The notes beneath the pieces were generated by a model. It was not told the DNA's origin. It worked only from the letters and a program-made list of their open reading frames with translations, and made no database searches. A stretch of DNA of 64,000 bases from Onchidella celtica (Eukaryota; Mollusca; Gastropoda; Systellommatophora; Onchidiidae): assembly GCA_963931925.1 (NCBI GenBank), contig OZ007576.1, forward strand, positions 16,190,802 to 16,254,801, read 5' to 3'. Positions 1-11,271 of this stretch are shown here, piece after piece. Made by a program: the position numbers and the translations under genes. Each line of letters begins with the position of its first letter. Position 1 is the first letter of the stretch.

Positions 1-201
1 GCAAACTGAAGAGAAGACAGAAAATACACAAATTTTCGGCTTTCGCCTTTGTCAAGTGAAAAAGAAGAACAATAAAAGACTTCAACAGGAACGAAGTGAA
101 ACAGTTTACTTAGCTGCGAGTTCTTACTTCGTTAGCAGCACCAAAGCACGTCCGTCCGCCAAAAGCTATACTGATTGAGCCTAATCATTACAAATAAACA
201 T

Positions 202-465
202 GAGGGACACGTTGATCTAGAGGCAAGGTCCTCGCCTCTCATGCCAAAGATATCGGGTTCGAATCCCGATCGATGCAGGCATGTTGGAATTTTGGGACTT
301 TTCTCATATTTTCCATTCCCCGATCCTATGGTAGGTAGGATCGAGTGCCTGGACTTCTCGGATAACATAAGGACGAAAAACTCGGAGGGCCCTTGTGTAC
401 GTTAAAGATACCTTGGCAATTGGAAATCGAGAAGAGCAGGCCAAACAGGCAGGTGCCAGGGCAAA
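202..465 (+). mobile_element. tRNA-derived SINE, copy A
   Basis: The head contains a near-perfect RNA polymerase III B box (GGTTCGAATCC, 256-266) preceded by a tRNA-like stretch (TCTAGAGGCAAGG). It is followed by a shared body with the phrases GATCCTATGGTAGGTAGGAT, AACTCGGAGGGCC, TTAAAGATACC and GAAATCGAGAAGAGCAGGCC. The same modules recur in the same order at 34129-34410 and, inverted, at 58118-58391, which defines a dispersed family. Class assignment (tRNA-headed SINE) is inference from the B box, the length of about 265 bases and the A-rich tail of copy B. Confidence 0.75.
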
Positions 466-2077
466 ATAACAACATTATCCCTAACACCCCCCCCCCCCCA
501 AAACCGCCGATCAGCACTGCACTGTGGCGACGACGTGTCTGTGCAGTTGCAACTGGGTTGCAATGACACTAAGGCAAATTTCCCAAATGGAAGTAAAGAA
601 GTTTCCAAAATACAAATCCAAAAATACAAAATTAATTCTGATATAGTAGTGTTTTCTTGTAATAGACATAGAGGTTTTTAATATGATCTCTTCACTTGGC
701 CAAACTTCCATTTACAGGAACTACAGACCGTACAAAAATTGATTGCCCAGTGATAACCAGCGTGTAGGTGGAATTACGATTTTTAGCTTTATGTATGTCC
801 TCTCCAGGGCAGCGAGCCTGTAAAAATTAAAATCTCTCAAGAAAATGGTCAAACAAAATGTAATAAATAACTATATATAATTCCAGCAGTGCCATCCGAC
901 ATCGTGTTTTTGTACAGTTGAACAGATCAAAGTCACGCGAAATTTACACAAGCATGTTGGGTTACTTCAATGTTCTCACTCGGCCGGATTTAGATGAGAG
1001 GCCCCTCCCAATGCCCCATCTTCACGACTAGAAAACAGCCGCCCCCCCCCCCCAGCCAAACTATTTTTCGTATAGTTTTCATACTAACATCACACAACAA
1101 CTCCAGAACCAGGGTAATATCATCCTCCCTACTAGAATTAATGACAGGTGACGTGTATTTGCCTTAAATCTTGTCAGCTGTGAATTTTGTTCCAAGTATT
1201 TCTCGTGATGGAGTGAAAGCCTTTACAACATTTTCTTGAAAGCCGTTGTTCTGCCGCGATTCTCACAATGGCATAAAGATGATTCAGCTGCATTCCATTT
1301 TAGACTTAGTTTTAATGGAGGATATGTGAGAAAATGTCCTATTAGGTACAGCTTTGCTGACTGGGGTTATTAAGCAAACAAAGACAAAAGGTAGGTGACA
1401 GTCTTTCAAAAAAAAAAAAAAAAACAGACAGCAGTTTAACTCTTTGTGTGCCATGAATTTTTCCACGATTGCCAATACAGGAGGAAAATAGTGGAGGAAA
1501 AGAATGAAGAGTGACTACAGCAACATCTATTAATAGAAGGTCGACTTTCTTTCTTCCCAAAAACAAAAAAGTCTAGCATTCTTGTGCACAAATACACAGT
1601 GATTGGCACAAACGTGTCCAGGGGAAGAACCGCGCCGATATATCGGTAATTCACACAAAAGAGTTAAAAGATATAAACCAAAGAATCCAGTGTCAACTGG
1701 ACACCGACCTTGCCAGTTGGCTGTTTCTTGACAACGACCAGCAGAAATCTTGGCACAATAATGATTGTATGTAACTGACCAAAACATATTTCCTCGATAA
1801 GAAGTGTTTCAGAAAAACCATGGTATGTGGTTTTTGTGCAGACAATTTTATAGGAATCGAAAAAAAGCCAGAAAAAAGCCAACAGGCCAAACAACTTTCC
1901 TGACGTCAACCATACCCAAAAAAAGGCAAAATTTCTAGAATTTGGCTTTAAAAAAGCCAGGTAACCCTGACTGTAGGGGCATGACCCTCCAGTATAGGAT
2001 GGAAAGGGGAGCAACCCCAGTACAATAGCCGCTGAGCGTATCAGCGATAATTTGAGTAGGATGACCCACAGATTTAT
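466..2077. other. Intergenic DNA, no gene seen
   Basis: AT-rich DNA with a poly-C run near 487-500, a second C run near 1040-1053 and an A run near 1408-1424. The open frames here are short, overlap on the same strand in several frames and show no domain, so no gene is called. Confidence 0.5.
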
Positions 2078-2731
2078 GGGTACATATCATTTGGGGAACT
2101 GCAAAATTTCTCATTTGGGGAACTTCCAAAAACAGTGCATTTGGGGAACCAATTTCTGTCGACACTATTTCGACAAATACTTTCTCTCCTAGTCCATATT
2201 TTAACACCAAGTTAATTGCCTCTTCCGTTTGCCAATAAATTGCTTCAGAATTTTGAAACATTTCAAAATTCATAGGTGCCCCCTCTGTCTTTAATCTGTA
2301 CATAAATCCGTTTAAAAGAACCGCAGGCTTTCCTTTCCTCGTCTCTATTGTGTACAGCTCCATTATAACTGGCAAAGTTACTTGCAACAGCTAAACTCGT
2401 ACTTGGCCTGGCTTGCTTTATATATCCCTTCGTTTCACACACTAACAATAACATCAACAGCAAAGATAACAAACAAACAAAAAAAAAATCTGAGGCCAAC
2501 TCACTTTGTCAAATTATGTACTCAACAACTCAACAAACGTGTATCTTTGAATAAAATTTTGCTTTCTGCCTAACCATACATTCTGCCCGCTTACTATCAA
2601 AATCACCCATGCAATGACAGAGATGTCATTTTTTCCCAACATTGATTCCATAATATCGAATAGGATTGTATCGAACAGAAGTTCCCCAAATGAGAATTTT
2701 TAAATTTTAGTTCCCCAAATGATATGTACCC
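2078..2731. mobile_element. Non-autonomous DNA transposon with terminal inverted repeats
   Basis: The left end GGGTACATATCATTTGGGGA (from 2078) is repeated as its exact reverse complement at the right end (to 2731). Inside each end a second shared block (TCTCATTTGGGGAACTTC) follows a short AT spacer. The arms are thus about 50 bases each, and a weaker match (CCCACA plus AT) continues outward for another 15-20 bases. No clean target duplication was identified. The interior carries a minus-strand FLYWCH-like fragment. FLYWCH domains are known from animal Mutator-like transposases, so a MULE-type origin is possible but not proven. Confidence 0.65.
2175..2363 (-). pseudogene. FLYWCH-like zinc-finger fragment inside the repeat
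   Basis: A minus-strand reading frame within the 2078-2731 element encodes RKGKPAVLLNGFMYRLKTEG followed about 23 residues later by a YW pair. The order RGKP-hydrophobic-G-(F/Y)-x-Y-R then YW is the start of the FLYWCH zinc-finger pattern. The expected C and H zinc ligands after YW are not evident, so this is at best a decayed domain. The frame runs on through the element end without other features. It could be a captured host exon or the remnant of a transposase N-terminus. Confidence 0.3.
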
Positions 2732-4002
2732 CTTCTATATCATGTGGGATGACCTGTACCGGTACGCAGTGTTTGTGTTACCAGATATCAGCTGGCCATT
2801 GTTGACCGCTGCTTTATGAAATGGCAGCTCTAGATTTGTTGGGCCCCTGTCATTATAACAGAACGATTGTAATCTTGCTCCTTGATTATGTCCATTCACA
2901 ATAGTATTAGTACATTACACTACACCCACAGTTACCGGAGACTCCTTGTATTTTAATTCTTACTTGTACCTCATTATCCTTAGCATTTGTACCCTCCATG
3001 TAATTACCTGTATCATGTTGATGTTTTGAAAATTCCTCGATTTCTGTACAAGTATGCTCACCATTGATTACTTGATTGCATATTGTAATTATTCTAATAA
3101 CATTTTGTCTTTTCTCTTTTATTCCAGCTCGTGGCTGGTTGGGTGTTTTTTCCTGGTTCCCCTTTTTTACTGTACGTAAGAGCATCATCTGTGAAAACGT
3201 GTGTTTTTTTTTTCGGTTGTGTATCCTAAAGAAATACTTAGAGCCCACTGCACATACATGTATACCAAACATGGCTATTCGTTCGTCCTGCATTTGGAAA
3301 TAACTCACAAAAAAAAAGTCAAAGAAATTTGATTTAATTCAATGTATTTTTTTTGTCGTGGTTTGAGTTGAAACTGTTTGATATTCTGTTTCATCACATC
3401 TCAAGAATGAAGAATTGGCTGGCATATTTTCAAAGCGAGTTTGCAGATTAATTTCTAGCCAGTTTATAAATTGGAATTTCACAAATTAAAAAATTAAACA
3501 AAAAAAAAAAGGTTCAAATTATATTTGAATGCCGCCCCCTTCCCCCCTAATTTTATGTTTATGTTTCGTGTTATTGTATTTTGTTTTTCAGTGAGTATGT
3601 ACGTATGGTCAAAATGAAACACTCAAAAGAAAAGTGTGAAAGTCATGTTTGTGATGATTTGCTTTAGTGGTTTTTCACTTTTTGTGTAGGTTAGAACCTT
3701 GATGAAATTGTTGTCGTTAGTTCAGTGTTAAAATTTGTTACTATATTCAATGTCTGGAAAAGTCCTGCCGACAGGACAGATAACACATTTGTGCATCATG
3801 CATGGTTGTTATCAAACTTATGAAGGAAGTGATCCGTGAGAAGGATGTAAGTGGATCTACACTGGAGGAGAAATTGGGATGTATTTTGTTCAGTGAGTTA
3901 CAGTGCATTTCTACCTACCTGCAAACTGCATGGAAGGAAATGAGAGAGAGGGAGAGAGAGAGGAAGAGAGAGAGATGCACGCAAGCATGCACACCCATAC
4001 GT

Positions 4003-4048
<46 letters not shown>

Positions 4049-5193
4049 ACGCACACACACACACATTAGGCAGAACTTTTGCACATAACAGAAAGATAAA
4101 TTAAGGAGAGAAAAATCTTTCGTGAATGTATTGTTACAATGACAGATACCTTTATTCATAATAGTTCATACTTTTTACATACATACAATATTTATTATTT
4201 CTTTAAAGTGACAGATTAAAAAAAAAAAGTATGTAGCCTATAATTTGCATCGTTGTACCTTGTTTGTTTTCAAACTACAGTAAAATTCTGATGATGTTTA
4301 GGCCGAGCCTTTTAGTTTAGCTTACAATACAACATGCCGTTGTTATAACCTATTAATTACAAAGGGAGGGAAGTAAATTTCTTTGTTATCCAACACATTT
4401 CCTAAAGATGCCCTATAATGCATACAAGACTAACACCTATTATAGTATGAATTGAAAGTATTCACCATAGCTGCTACACATGCGTAGTGTCAGAACAATT
4501 AATGTCTCTGAAATGGTATCATACATACATGAAAACACATTCAATTCTAAGACAGTTTCTCTTTATCTTCAAACATGAACTAATAAAGTGAGTGAGGGCG
4601 GATTGTATTAAATGGAAAACGCATCCTTACTTTCCACAATTCATGAAATCTGTAGAAACAACTGGTTCAAGTGCTATCAAAATGTCTAACAATAGATAGA
4701 TTATGCATATCGCTGATTTTTTGTGAATATTTATTTGCACCTTAAGACCAATAATAACAAGGGAATTAAATAGCTAATAACTTGGATTTTTTCCCTTTGT
4801 TTTCTTGTTGTTTTTTTAAATACATGTACATGTGCGAATCAAAATTAAAACTATAAGGCTGCTTTTAAGAATTTTATATCATGAAGATGTTAACAGTACA
4901 GCAGCTCCTGTAAACTTCAAGTACAACAGTGGCAGAACATAATTAATAATTATGTAGTACATTTTGCTGTAGTTTGTAGGAACATATGAACTTAACAAAT
5001 AATTTTTTTTTTTAAATCATTTTACAATATTTGCGTCATCATGGGAGTAAGTGGATGAAGGGAAGATCTCAGAGACCTGTGAGCTTGGTACTTTAAAGCT
5101 GTCTCCATTGTTGACAACATCAGTAACAAAATGGAATGGAATATTTAATAAAATAGAAGTTGCACACTCCTTCATGTGGTACTTTATATGCAT
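2732..5193. other. Intergenic DNA, no gene seen
   Basis: AT-rich DNA holding an AG/CA microsatellite block and several A or T runs. A 133-codon minus frame (2907-3308) and a short plus frame ending in the AG repeat (3802-4104) have no recognisable domain and are not called as genes. Confidence 0.5.
3941..4066. repeat. Compound AG / CA microsatellite
   Basis: An imperfect (GAGA)n tract at about 3941-3975 is followed by a (CA)n tract at about 4009-4066, broken by single substitutions. Confidence 0.9.
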
Positions 5194-5199
5194 TTTATT
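5194..5199 (-). terminator. Poly(A) signal of the ubiquitin-like gene
   Basis: AATAAA on the minus strand, about 140 bases past the TAG stop of the ubiquitin-like gene, at an ordinary distance for a short 3' UTR. Cleavage site not defined. Confidence 0.5.
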
Positions 5200-5339
5200 A
5201 AATCCATCATTGAGTACTCTTCAAAAGTTCTTGGCATGTCTCGGCTGTATGGAAAACGTCGTGGCTGCTGCTGTTCTTAGTCCAGTTGTCAAGGAAATTA
5301 AGTGACTACTGTTCGGTGGGTCAAAAACTTGAGCTCTGT

Positions 5340-6056
5340 CTATCCACCACGCAGACGGGCTGTCAGAAGAATACTGCTTCCTTCTTGAATACCATAATCT
5401 TTAAGAGTTCCTCCTTCAAGATTTTTACCAGCGAAAATTAATCTTTGTTGATCAGGCGGAATGCCAAGCTGCTTTTTGATAAGTTCCTTTAAATGGTCGA
5501 CAGTATCTGTTCCAGAAACTTCAAATTTGTATTGTCTGCCATTGTTAATGTTGTTGTTCACTATAATCTGGAATTTCTTAGGTTCAATAGGTTTTGGTTT
5601 GACACAGTGTGTTTTGGGACCAATGCCACCAAATCCTGGCTCCTCTTTTGGCTCCACCTCCCCAATTGTTACAGATCCAAGAATTTCTCCACATGAAGAG
5701 GGTTCAGCAGAGTAATTTGGTCGGACCCGAGTCTGATCCCCTGATGTAGGCCTCATCAATGTTGAACTAACAGTTTCCATTGGTTCATCACGACCATTGA
5801 TGACTTGTGTAACACTGGCACTATTGTTGACAGTACCACCTCTCCTGCGAGTGACTGGGGAATTGCTAGAAATTCCCGCCCTCACTACTAAGTCACCAGT
5901 GCTGCCACGGGTCTCAGATTTGTTATGATTGCAGTTCAACATACCGAAACTACCATTCATCATGGCATTGTTAACAGCGGATGCTAATGTTCCATTGCCA
6001 CTACCATATCCGCTATCTCGATGGCGGTTTCTTCCATTGCCTTTCTTGGAACTCAT
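5340..6056 (-). CDS. Ubiquitin-like protein with N-terminal extension and free C-terminal diglycine
   Basis: A 238-residue protein encoded in one coding exon. Residues 1-160 are low in complexity (Ser, Asn, Gly, Arg rich) with no recognised domain. Residues 161-238 are a ubiquitin fold: [14 protein letters not shown] is identical to ubiquitin 35-48, LKDYGIQ follows, and the chain ends RLRGG immediately before the stop, so no C-terminal processing would be needed for activation by an E1. By alignment K27 and K48 equivalents (K190, K211) and the I44 patch residue (I207) are kept; K29, K33 and K63 equivalents are replaced and one residue is missing after LEGG. A splice acceptor lies four bases before the ATG (exon from 6060), linking it to a 5' UTR exon at 7235-7365. 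Function is inferred: a conjugatable modifier or ubiquitin-related regulator. It could instead be a non-conjugated UBL adaptor. No single known family with this architecture is recognised. Confidence 0.85.
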   Translation of the reverse strand: MSSKKGNGRNRHRDSGYGSGNGTLASAVNNAMMNGSFGMLNCNHNKSETRGSTGDLVVRAGISSNSPVTRRRGGTVNNSASVTQVINGRDEPMETVSSTLMRPTSGDQTRVRPNYSAEPSSCGEILGSVTIGEVEPKEEPGFGGIGPKTHCVKPKPIEPKKFQIIVNNNINNGRQYKFEVSGTDTVDHLKELIKKQLGIPPDQQRLIFAGKNLEGGTLKDYGIQEGSSILLTARLRGG

Positions 6057-6060
6057 GATT

Positions 6061-7234
6061 CTGTTATGAAGAGATGAAAAAAAAAAGAAAACATGAACAT
6101 TAAATTGTTAAGCTGCAGTTGCATATGGATCAAAGTAAAGGAAAGCTTAATTTCCATTTCAAATGAACCGAGGGAAAACAACGAAAAAAATAAAATAAAT
6201 AAAAGATGTTAAACTTTGATGTGGATGAGACTCTGTATCACTTTGGTAAGAATGTAGTTACAAGTACGTACGTCTTTCAAGTTTTCTGGTGCTAGGGATG
6301 CGTATTTTGAAACCTTTTTTGGCTCCAGAGCTAGAGAGCTCCTCCCGAAATACTCCTAACTAATTTTTCAACCATTAATTAATTATTATTTCAGATTTTC
6401 TTTTTGTTTTCTTCCTGTTTTTTTTGTGTTGTTGTTGTTGTTGTTGAAATGGTAAGGGTCAGTGTTAGGGATTCGATAAGATTTAAAGTTAAGGATAAGG
6501 ACGGGGTACAAGTAAGAACAGCCAATTTGTAATGAAGTACTGCTAAGTTCAGTGTGAAAATGTTCTGTTGTCATTCGATAGATGGAAACATAAGAAGGAG
6601 ATGGACAATTGGATTGGTGAATGAATAGTGAAACATGCATTTTGTAATGCAACACTAACAGTTGCAGGTATGTACAGGAAGTAAAAGGAATCTAAGCAAA
6701 TGGTGGTGAATTATGTCGAGTTCTGATTGTTTCAGACACCTGGAGTAAAACAGCATGAATGATAACAAGTAGAAGGAAAGAAAGACATGAATGCATGGTA
6801 GTTATCGCAGAAACTGATGAATACTGACTGGCAGACCAAATTGAAAGTATGCCCATATTAATGTAAGCCACAAATTCAAGTACAAAAAGGATTATCCTCA
6901 CTGATACAAAAAGCAAATGTTTTATCGAGCCAAAATGGGAATTTGGAGTATATAAGCAATATCAATCATTTATTATGTAATTCAAAACGAGAGAAAAATA
7001 TCTGACTTCCATTAGGGTAAGTATGCAAATACAGCAAAATAATTCACAGCTAAAAAATTTGCCTTTTCCATCTCAAAGTTTTAATTTTTTTTTCTTGCAA
7101 ATTTGTAAAACTTATCTCCGCTACGTCTTTACAAAACATCTGGTACTAATGCCAGCAGAACTAATAACTAATGTAACTTGTTTTGTAACGATAAATGTAA
7201 CAGCGATGGGTAATTTCAAAGACGTTAACTTTAC
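6061..7234 (-). other. Intron in the 5' UTR of the ubiquitin-like gene
   Basis: A donor CAG|GTAAAG (exon ends 7235) and an acceptor CTTCATAACAG|AATC just before the ATG bound a 1,174-base intron. It contains one copy of a repeat that also occurs inverted near 12.4 kb. Confidence 0.65.
6285..6515 (+). repeat. Dispersed repeat, copy 1 (inverted partner near 12.4 kb)
   Basis: The stretch with GCTAGAGAGCTCCTCCCGAA, AATTAATTA and AAGTTAAGGATAAGGA is found as its reverse complement at 12295-12512. Length about 230 bases with moderate divergence. Confidence 0.6.
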
Positions 7235-7365
7235 CTGAGATAATAGTGAAATGTGAACGATAAAAATTCCGAGTCACGTCTTTGAAACAGTTAGTTGCCA
7301 ACAAATCGTCGATATCTCCAAGGAAATCTGTCAAAGCTGTCTGGCTGTGTGTTCAGTAGCAGACT
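7235..7365 (-). other. Non-coding first exon of the ubiquitin-like gene
   Basis: Predicted 131-base 5' UTR exon from an initiator at 7365 to a consensus donor (CAG|GTAAAG) at 7235. I see no ATG in it on the minus strand, so the first start codon in the spliced message is that of the 238-residue protein. Boundaries are inferred from signals, not from transcripts. Confidence 0.55.
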
Positions 7366-7397
7366 GAGATCGACCGCCTGCTACGGGCGTATTTATA
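7361..7397 (-). promoter_or_regulatory. TATA box and initiator of the ubiquitin-like gene
   Basis: On the minus strand TATAAATA occupies 7397-7390 and an initiator TCAGTCT occupies 7367-7361, with the +1 A at 7365. The TATA start is 32 bases upstream of +1, the canonical spacing for a focused RNA polymerase II promoter. Confidence 0.65.
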
Positions 7398-7438
7398 GGG
7401 CTGTGTAATATATGCTAAATCTAATGATGATGTAATAG

Positions 7439-7458
7439 GGAACATTCTCGGCGATTCT
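7439..7458 (-). promoter_or_regulatory. Heat-shock element
   Basis: Four contiguous five-base HSF units in alternating orientation: gGAAc aTTCt cGGCg aTTCt; three match the nGAAn/nTTCn rule and the third has GGC for GAA. It sits about 75-95 bases upstream of the predicted start. Polyubiquitin genes are known to carry HSEs; function here is inference. Confidence 0.5.
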
Positions 7459-7460
7459 CT

Positions 7461-7472
7461 GAAACCGAAACT
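7461..7472 (-). promoter_or_regulatory. ISRE / IRF-binding element
   Basis: GAAACCGAAACT on the plus strand is a perfect match to the interferon-stimulated response element GAAANNGAAACT, the tandem IRF site. It lies about 96-107 bases upstream of the predicted start and three bases from the HSE. IRFs exist in many invertebrates that lack interferon. Confidence 0.55.
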
Positions 7473-8135
7473 GGAAATATTACTGGGTGGATTGATAGTA
7501 ATCGTATCGAATCACTGGGTATCGTAATTAATAAAGGGAGGCTGAATATCATTCTTTTATTTTGACTTTGAAATTAAAAAAAAAAAAAGTAGATTACAGA
7601 AATAGCTTAGGCCGCTAATTCTGATGTTTTACCCTCATTTTGGCCATTTTTCACGAAATATTTACAAATGATAACAAGAAATATCATATTGTGGAATATT
7701 TTCCGTAGGAAATAGACTACAAAGATGCGATCAAATTTCTGATTTTACCGAAGTCTTACTGCTAAAATATGACAAGAGAACGTTCAAATGTGGTAATTTA
7801 GAGACTTTGAGGTCCTTGTTTCCTGGCTTTATCACTGTAGCTTAATATACAGTCGCCTGCACGAATTTTTTTACAAGATATTCCCTTTAATGTTAAGCAA
7901 TCGTGCGTTTATATTAAATTTATTGTCATGTAACTATTCTTTGATTGTTACGTAGTACATTCCTCCGAGAAAACTGCATTCTTTGAATAGCTGGGGTGAT
8001 TGTGGTGACAACAGATGCTATCTTTAAAAAAAAAAAAGATCCATTGTTATGAGTCCTAATGGAAATTATAACAGATCTCGAAGCATTGTTTACTGTGCCT
8101 AGTCATCAACCGTAGGGAAAACAGACACGTGCGAT

Positions 8136-8160
8136 TGACGTCAAATTTGCGCATGCAAAT
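8136..8160. promoter_or_regulatory. CRE and octamer motifs
   Basis: A full palindromic CRE (TGACGTCA, 8136-8143) is followed nine bases later by a perfect POU octamer (ATGCAAAT, 8153-8160). They lie about 770 bases upstream of the ubiquitin-like promoter. Both are exact consensus sites, but no conservation data support use. Confidence 0.35.
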
Positions 8161-8509
8161 AGCATCGTTCTTACATACATCTGCTAGATACGACATCAGC
8201 CCTTACGGTAATCCTACCAATCCCATGGGATTCCTACACAAATCTACATCGGATTAAGGTATGGTTGCTGGGTGGGCATAGACTATGAGTAAAGTGGTAC
8301 CGGTAATAGTAGTGATCGAGTGTACATTTTAATAGTAGCATTAAAACAGAAGGAAGCTGGCAGCTAGCGGTCAGGGGTGGTCAAGGTGGCCTGGCAACAG
8401 CTAGTTTAATACCAACGATACCTCAGCTGTAGTGATACAATACCAGTAATCATTTCACCCATCAGCGCCTGATACCGATACGGAAAAGAAAGGGGAATCT
8501 TGCTGGATC

Positions 8510-8519
8510 GGGAAATCCC
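8510..8519. promoter_or_regulatory. kappaB-type palindrome
   Basis: GGGAAATCCC fits the Rel/NF-kappaB consensus GGGRNWYYCC. It is 1.1 kb upstream of the ubiquitin-like gene. A second exact copy is at 11262-11271. Confidence 0.35.
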
Positions 8520-11261
8520 TGTTTTTGCGTGTCACAGTTGTTATTACGTGGATTGACACGTAATGTCTAATATAGGCTCGGTGTACACATTTTATGTTCG
8601 CTAAGAGACATTCCATAGCAGGCATACGATAACAGGCATCGCCAATGAAAAATAGCACATGAATCTATAATTTGTAAATGTAAATTTCAACTTTGTGGAG
8701 CGGGTTGTGTAAGGAAAGAAACAACACCAAAAAAAAAAAAAAATACAAGCTGAGTACATCCAATTCCAATGTCAGGCTACAGTAGAAAGCAGCTGGTGAT
8801 GGCGGTATTTCTGCTGTTGCTGCTGTTGTTGTCGCACTGATACATGTTTACAAGTATACTAGTTGCCTATGTGTGTTCGTCACAATGCTACGCATCCTAT
8901 ATTTACTACTTGTTGGGGTGTACTCTTGTTTACAAGATTGACTTTAGTACTGTATTGCGTTTAAAAATTCGCGACTTTAGACACTTGCAATTTTCTCAAA
9001 AATTTATTGCTGTATTGCAGTAATGGGTTTGCTTGCAATTTTATATTTTCCATAACCCTATGATTTTCTGAAACGGTAAATCCACGGGCAATTTGATCTT
9101 TGGAAATAATAACCGAAAAATGCGCCTTAAACATTAAAATTTAGTTGGACAGTGAACACAGTGACACATCACTACTGTCTGTAGTCAACATTGCTGACTT
9201 ATAATGCAGAGATCGTCATTTATTCTTTGATTATCCTTCTAACACAACACGATTTCCCGTTTTAGTGTAGTTTTCTTGTACACAAGTATTGAACCCGCGA
9301 AATTCGCGGGGGGGAAGTGAAAAGTGTTGTGAGTAGGTCTGGGGGTGGCTGCAATGGAGGGAGCATTACTTGACCGTTGGCACAGCAAAGTGCAGCAAGA
9401 ACCGCGAATGTTATGGATGGACTCGGAAGCACGGTTTCAAATTTGGGGAACCGGACGCTGAGATCGCACGGTGGACCGCAAATTCAGTGACGTCATGCCA
9501 CATAAAAACTCACGCCCGGATGGTATTTATTTGGAACAAATGCAAATTTGCGTAGTTCAAAAAAATACTTACGGAGAGTGTTCAGCAATGAGTGTAGCAA
9601 GGAATCAACTTCAGACCAAAAGAAATTTGTATGCAAAATTTGAGCTCGATTGGTGCACAGATAGCCGAGCTACGGCTTTTACAAAAAAAGCGAGTTTTTT
9701 TTTTATAATATAGATGAGCAGAAGTGTGCTGTTTTTGAACGGAGATGATGAAGTATTGTTTGTAAAACTATTGAACTTTTGTATTGAAAGCCTGAAGCAT
9801 TTTTTTTTTTTTACTTAACGTAAAGAAACAAAATGGCAAATAAGATGAATTTTCAAAGGGCAAAACATAATTATTTTATCGGGGTCATCAGGACCAGTGT
9901 TCCATATACCAACTTTCAGTACATTCTGTCAGCAAAGTTAAAAGATAAGATAACACAAGGGCTATTTTGCAATCCTGTGAGGGAAACTCTCTTTCGCAGA
10001 GGGTTTAAGAGGATGGTACACACATCTTACACATAATTACATGAACATATATCATAACCCAGTGAACTCAATAACAGGCATACATGAAGTGACATGGTAA
10101 AGAACGTTAGAGAAATAGGGCACACCCAAGACCCACTACGCAAGAAGATAATGTACAGTCCCCCTTTGGTCTTACGTATAAGAACTTCATTCAGAGTTTG
10201 CAGTTTATGCTCATTTATTTGCTTTAATCATTAAATTAATTCTTTGAATAGATGCGCTATTGTACAGTTCTTGGTAGTCTTGGGAGTCTATTAACCCCAT
10301 CTCATCCCCTGGGACATAAAACGAAGGAAATATCACTGTTTACTTCATGCCACCATTAAATCCTTGCTAATGGAGCCATGGCTGGGCACTCCATACGCGC
10401 TCAGTCAGTCTAGCAGTCAACGCACACAGCGGAACTCTTCGGCTTTGTAAAAATTTATCGATCGATTGCACCGTCTTGGCGTTGTGGGTCTTGGGGCATA
10501 GCGGTACATCTAATCTAGCTGTCTTGTTGAGGCGAATTGCGGAGGGCAAAAACGATTTTCTATATCTTTTTCTGTTTGGTTTCATGTATGATAATTATTC
10601 TGTTGCTCTTGGGCGATCTAGAAATTTGATACGGTATAGCTATCGGAAGAGCGACACAAATTTCTGAACGGAGTAGGCCCTATATAGCTATGATCACTGC
10701 TGTCGTTTTAACCACCATAGTGATCAAATAAATTTCCTCTCATAGTAAAAGGGCATTGTTAGATGATATAAATCATAATACCTGTTGTTTTTTAAATGGT
10801 ATATAACTGTTGCTGTTTTGTCATTGATCTCAGAGACTGGTTCTTTCTATCAACTTCTGCCAATTCAGCCCACTCCAACCCCTTTCCCCTCTCTCGCTCT
10901 GTCTGTCCTGTCTGTCTGACTCTCTCTCCCCCCTCTGTCTCTCTCTCCCATGCGAATGGTTGGAGGGCGCTTTTCGCAGAATTTCCCCCTTCCTATCGAT
11001 GTGTCATATTTTATCTATTGTCTCCCTTTTTCCAGGCACAATGTTATTGTGTCGCCGTATTTTCTCTCTAAACTCAAACTCTGTTCTTTCTACCTGTCTG
11101 TCCGTCTATCTATCTGTCTGTCTGTCTGTCTGTCTCTCTTTCTCTCTCTCCTTATTTATTTATTCAATTCACGACAGTCCCGGATCACCACAACTACAAA
11201 ATACAAATACTTTACACACGTCAGATATATTCTTGAATACACGTGACATTCTGTTGAAATC
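8520..11261. other. Intergenic DNA, no gene seen
   Basis: AT-rich DNA with T and A runs near 8730-8743, 9697 and 9800. The short frames show no domain and no splice support. Pyrimidine-rich tracts occur near 10870-10950. Confidence 0.5.
11104..11150. repeat. TCTG microsatellite
   Basis: Tandem TCTG/TCTA units grading into a CT-rich tract. A similar block is at about 14859-14892. Confidence 0.85.
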
Positions 11262-11271
11262 GGGAAATCCC
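11262..11271. promoter_or_regulatory. kappaB-type palindrome
   Basis: Exact GGGAAATCCC, with a related AGGAAATCCC at 11431-11440. The shared surroundings (GAAATC before, CCCG after) suggest the sites may descend from one repeat. Confidence 0.3.

Noticed and set aside
256..266. Possible functional tRNA gene from the GGTTCGAATCC box
   Set aside because: No full cloverleaf; the box sits in the head of a SINE present three times in the window.
2263..2499. Minus frame with a hydrophobic, signal-peptide-like start
   Set aside because: Overlaps the FLYWCH-like frame on the same strand and lies in a transposon; the hydrophobic run comes from an AT-rich tract.
2907..3308. 133-codon minus-strand frame
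   Set aside because: Composition like its AT-rich surroundings, no domain, no splice or poly(A) support.
3802..4104. Plus frame with a coding-like start (KLMKEVIREKD) and a possible donor GTAAGT
   Set aside because: Runs into the AG/CA microsatellite, has an in-frame stop just upstream, and no partner exon was found.
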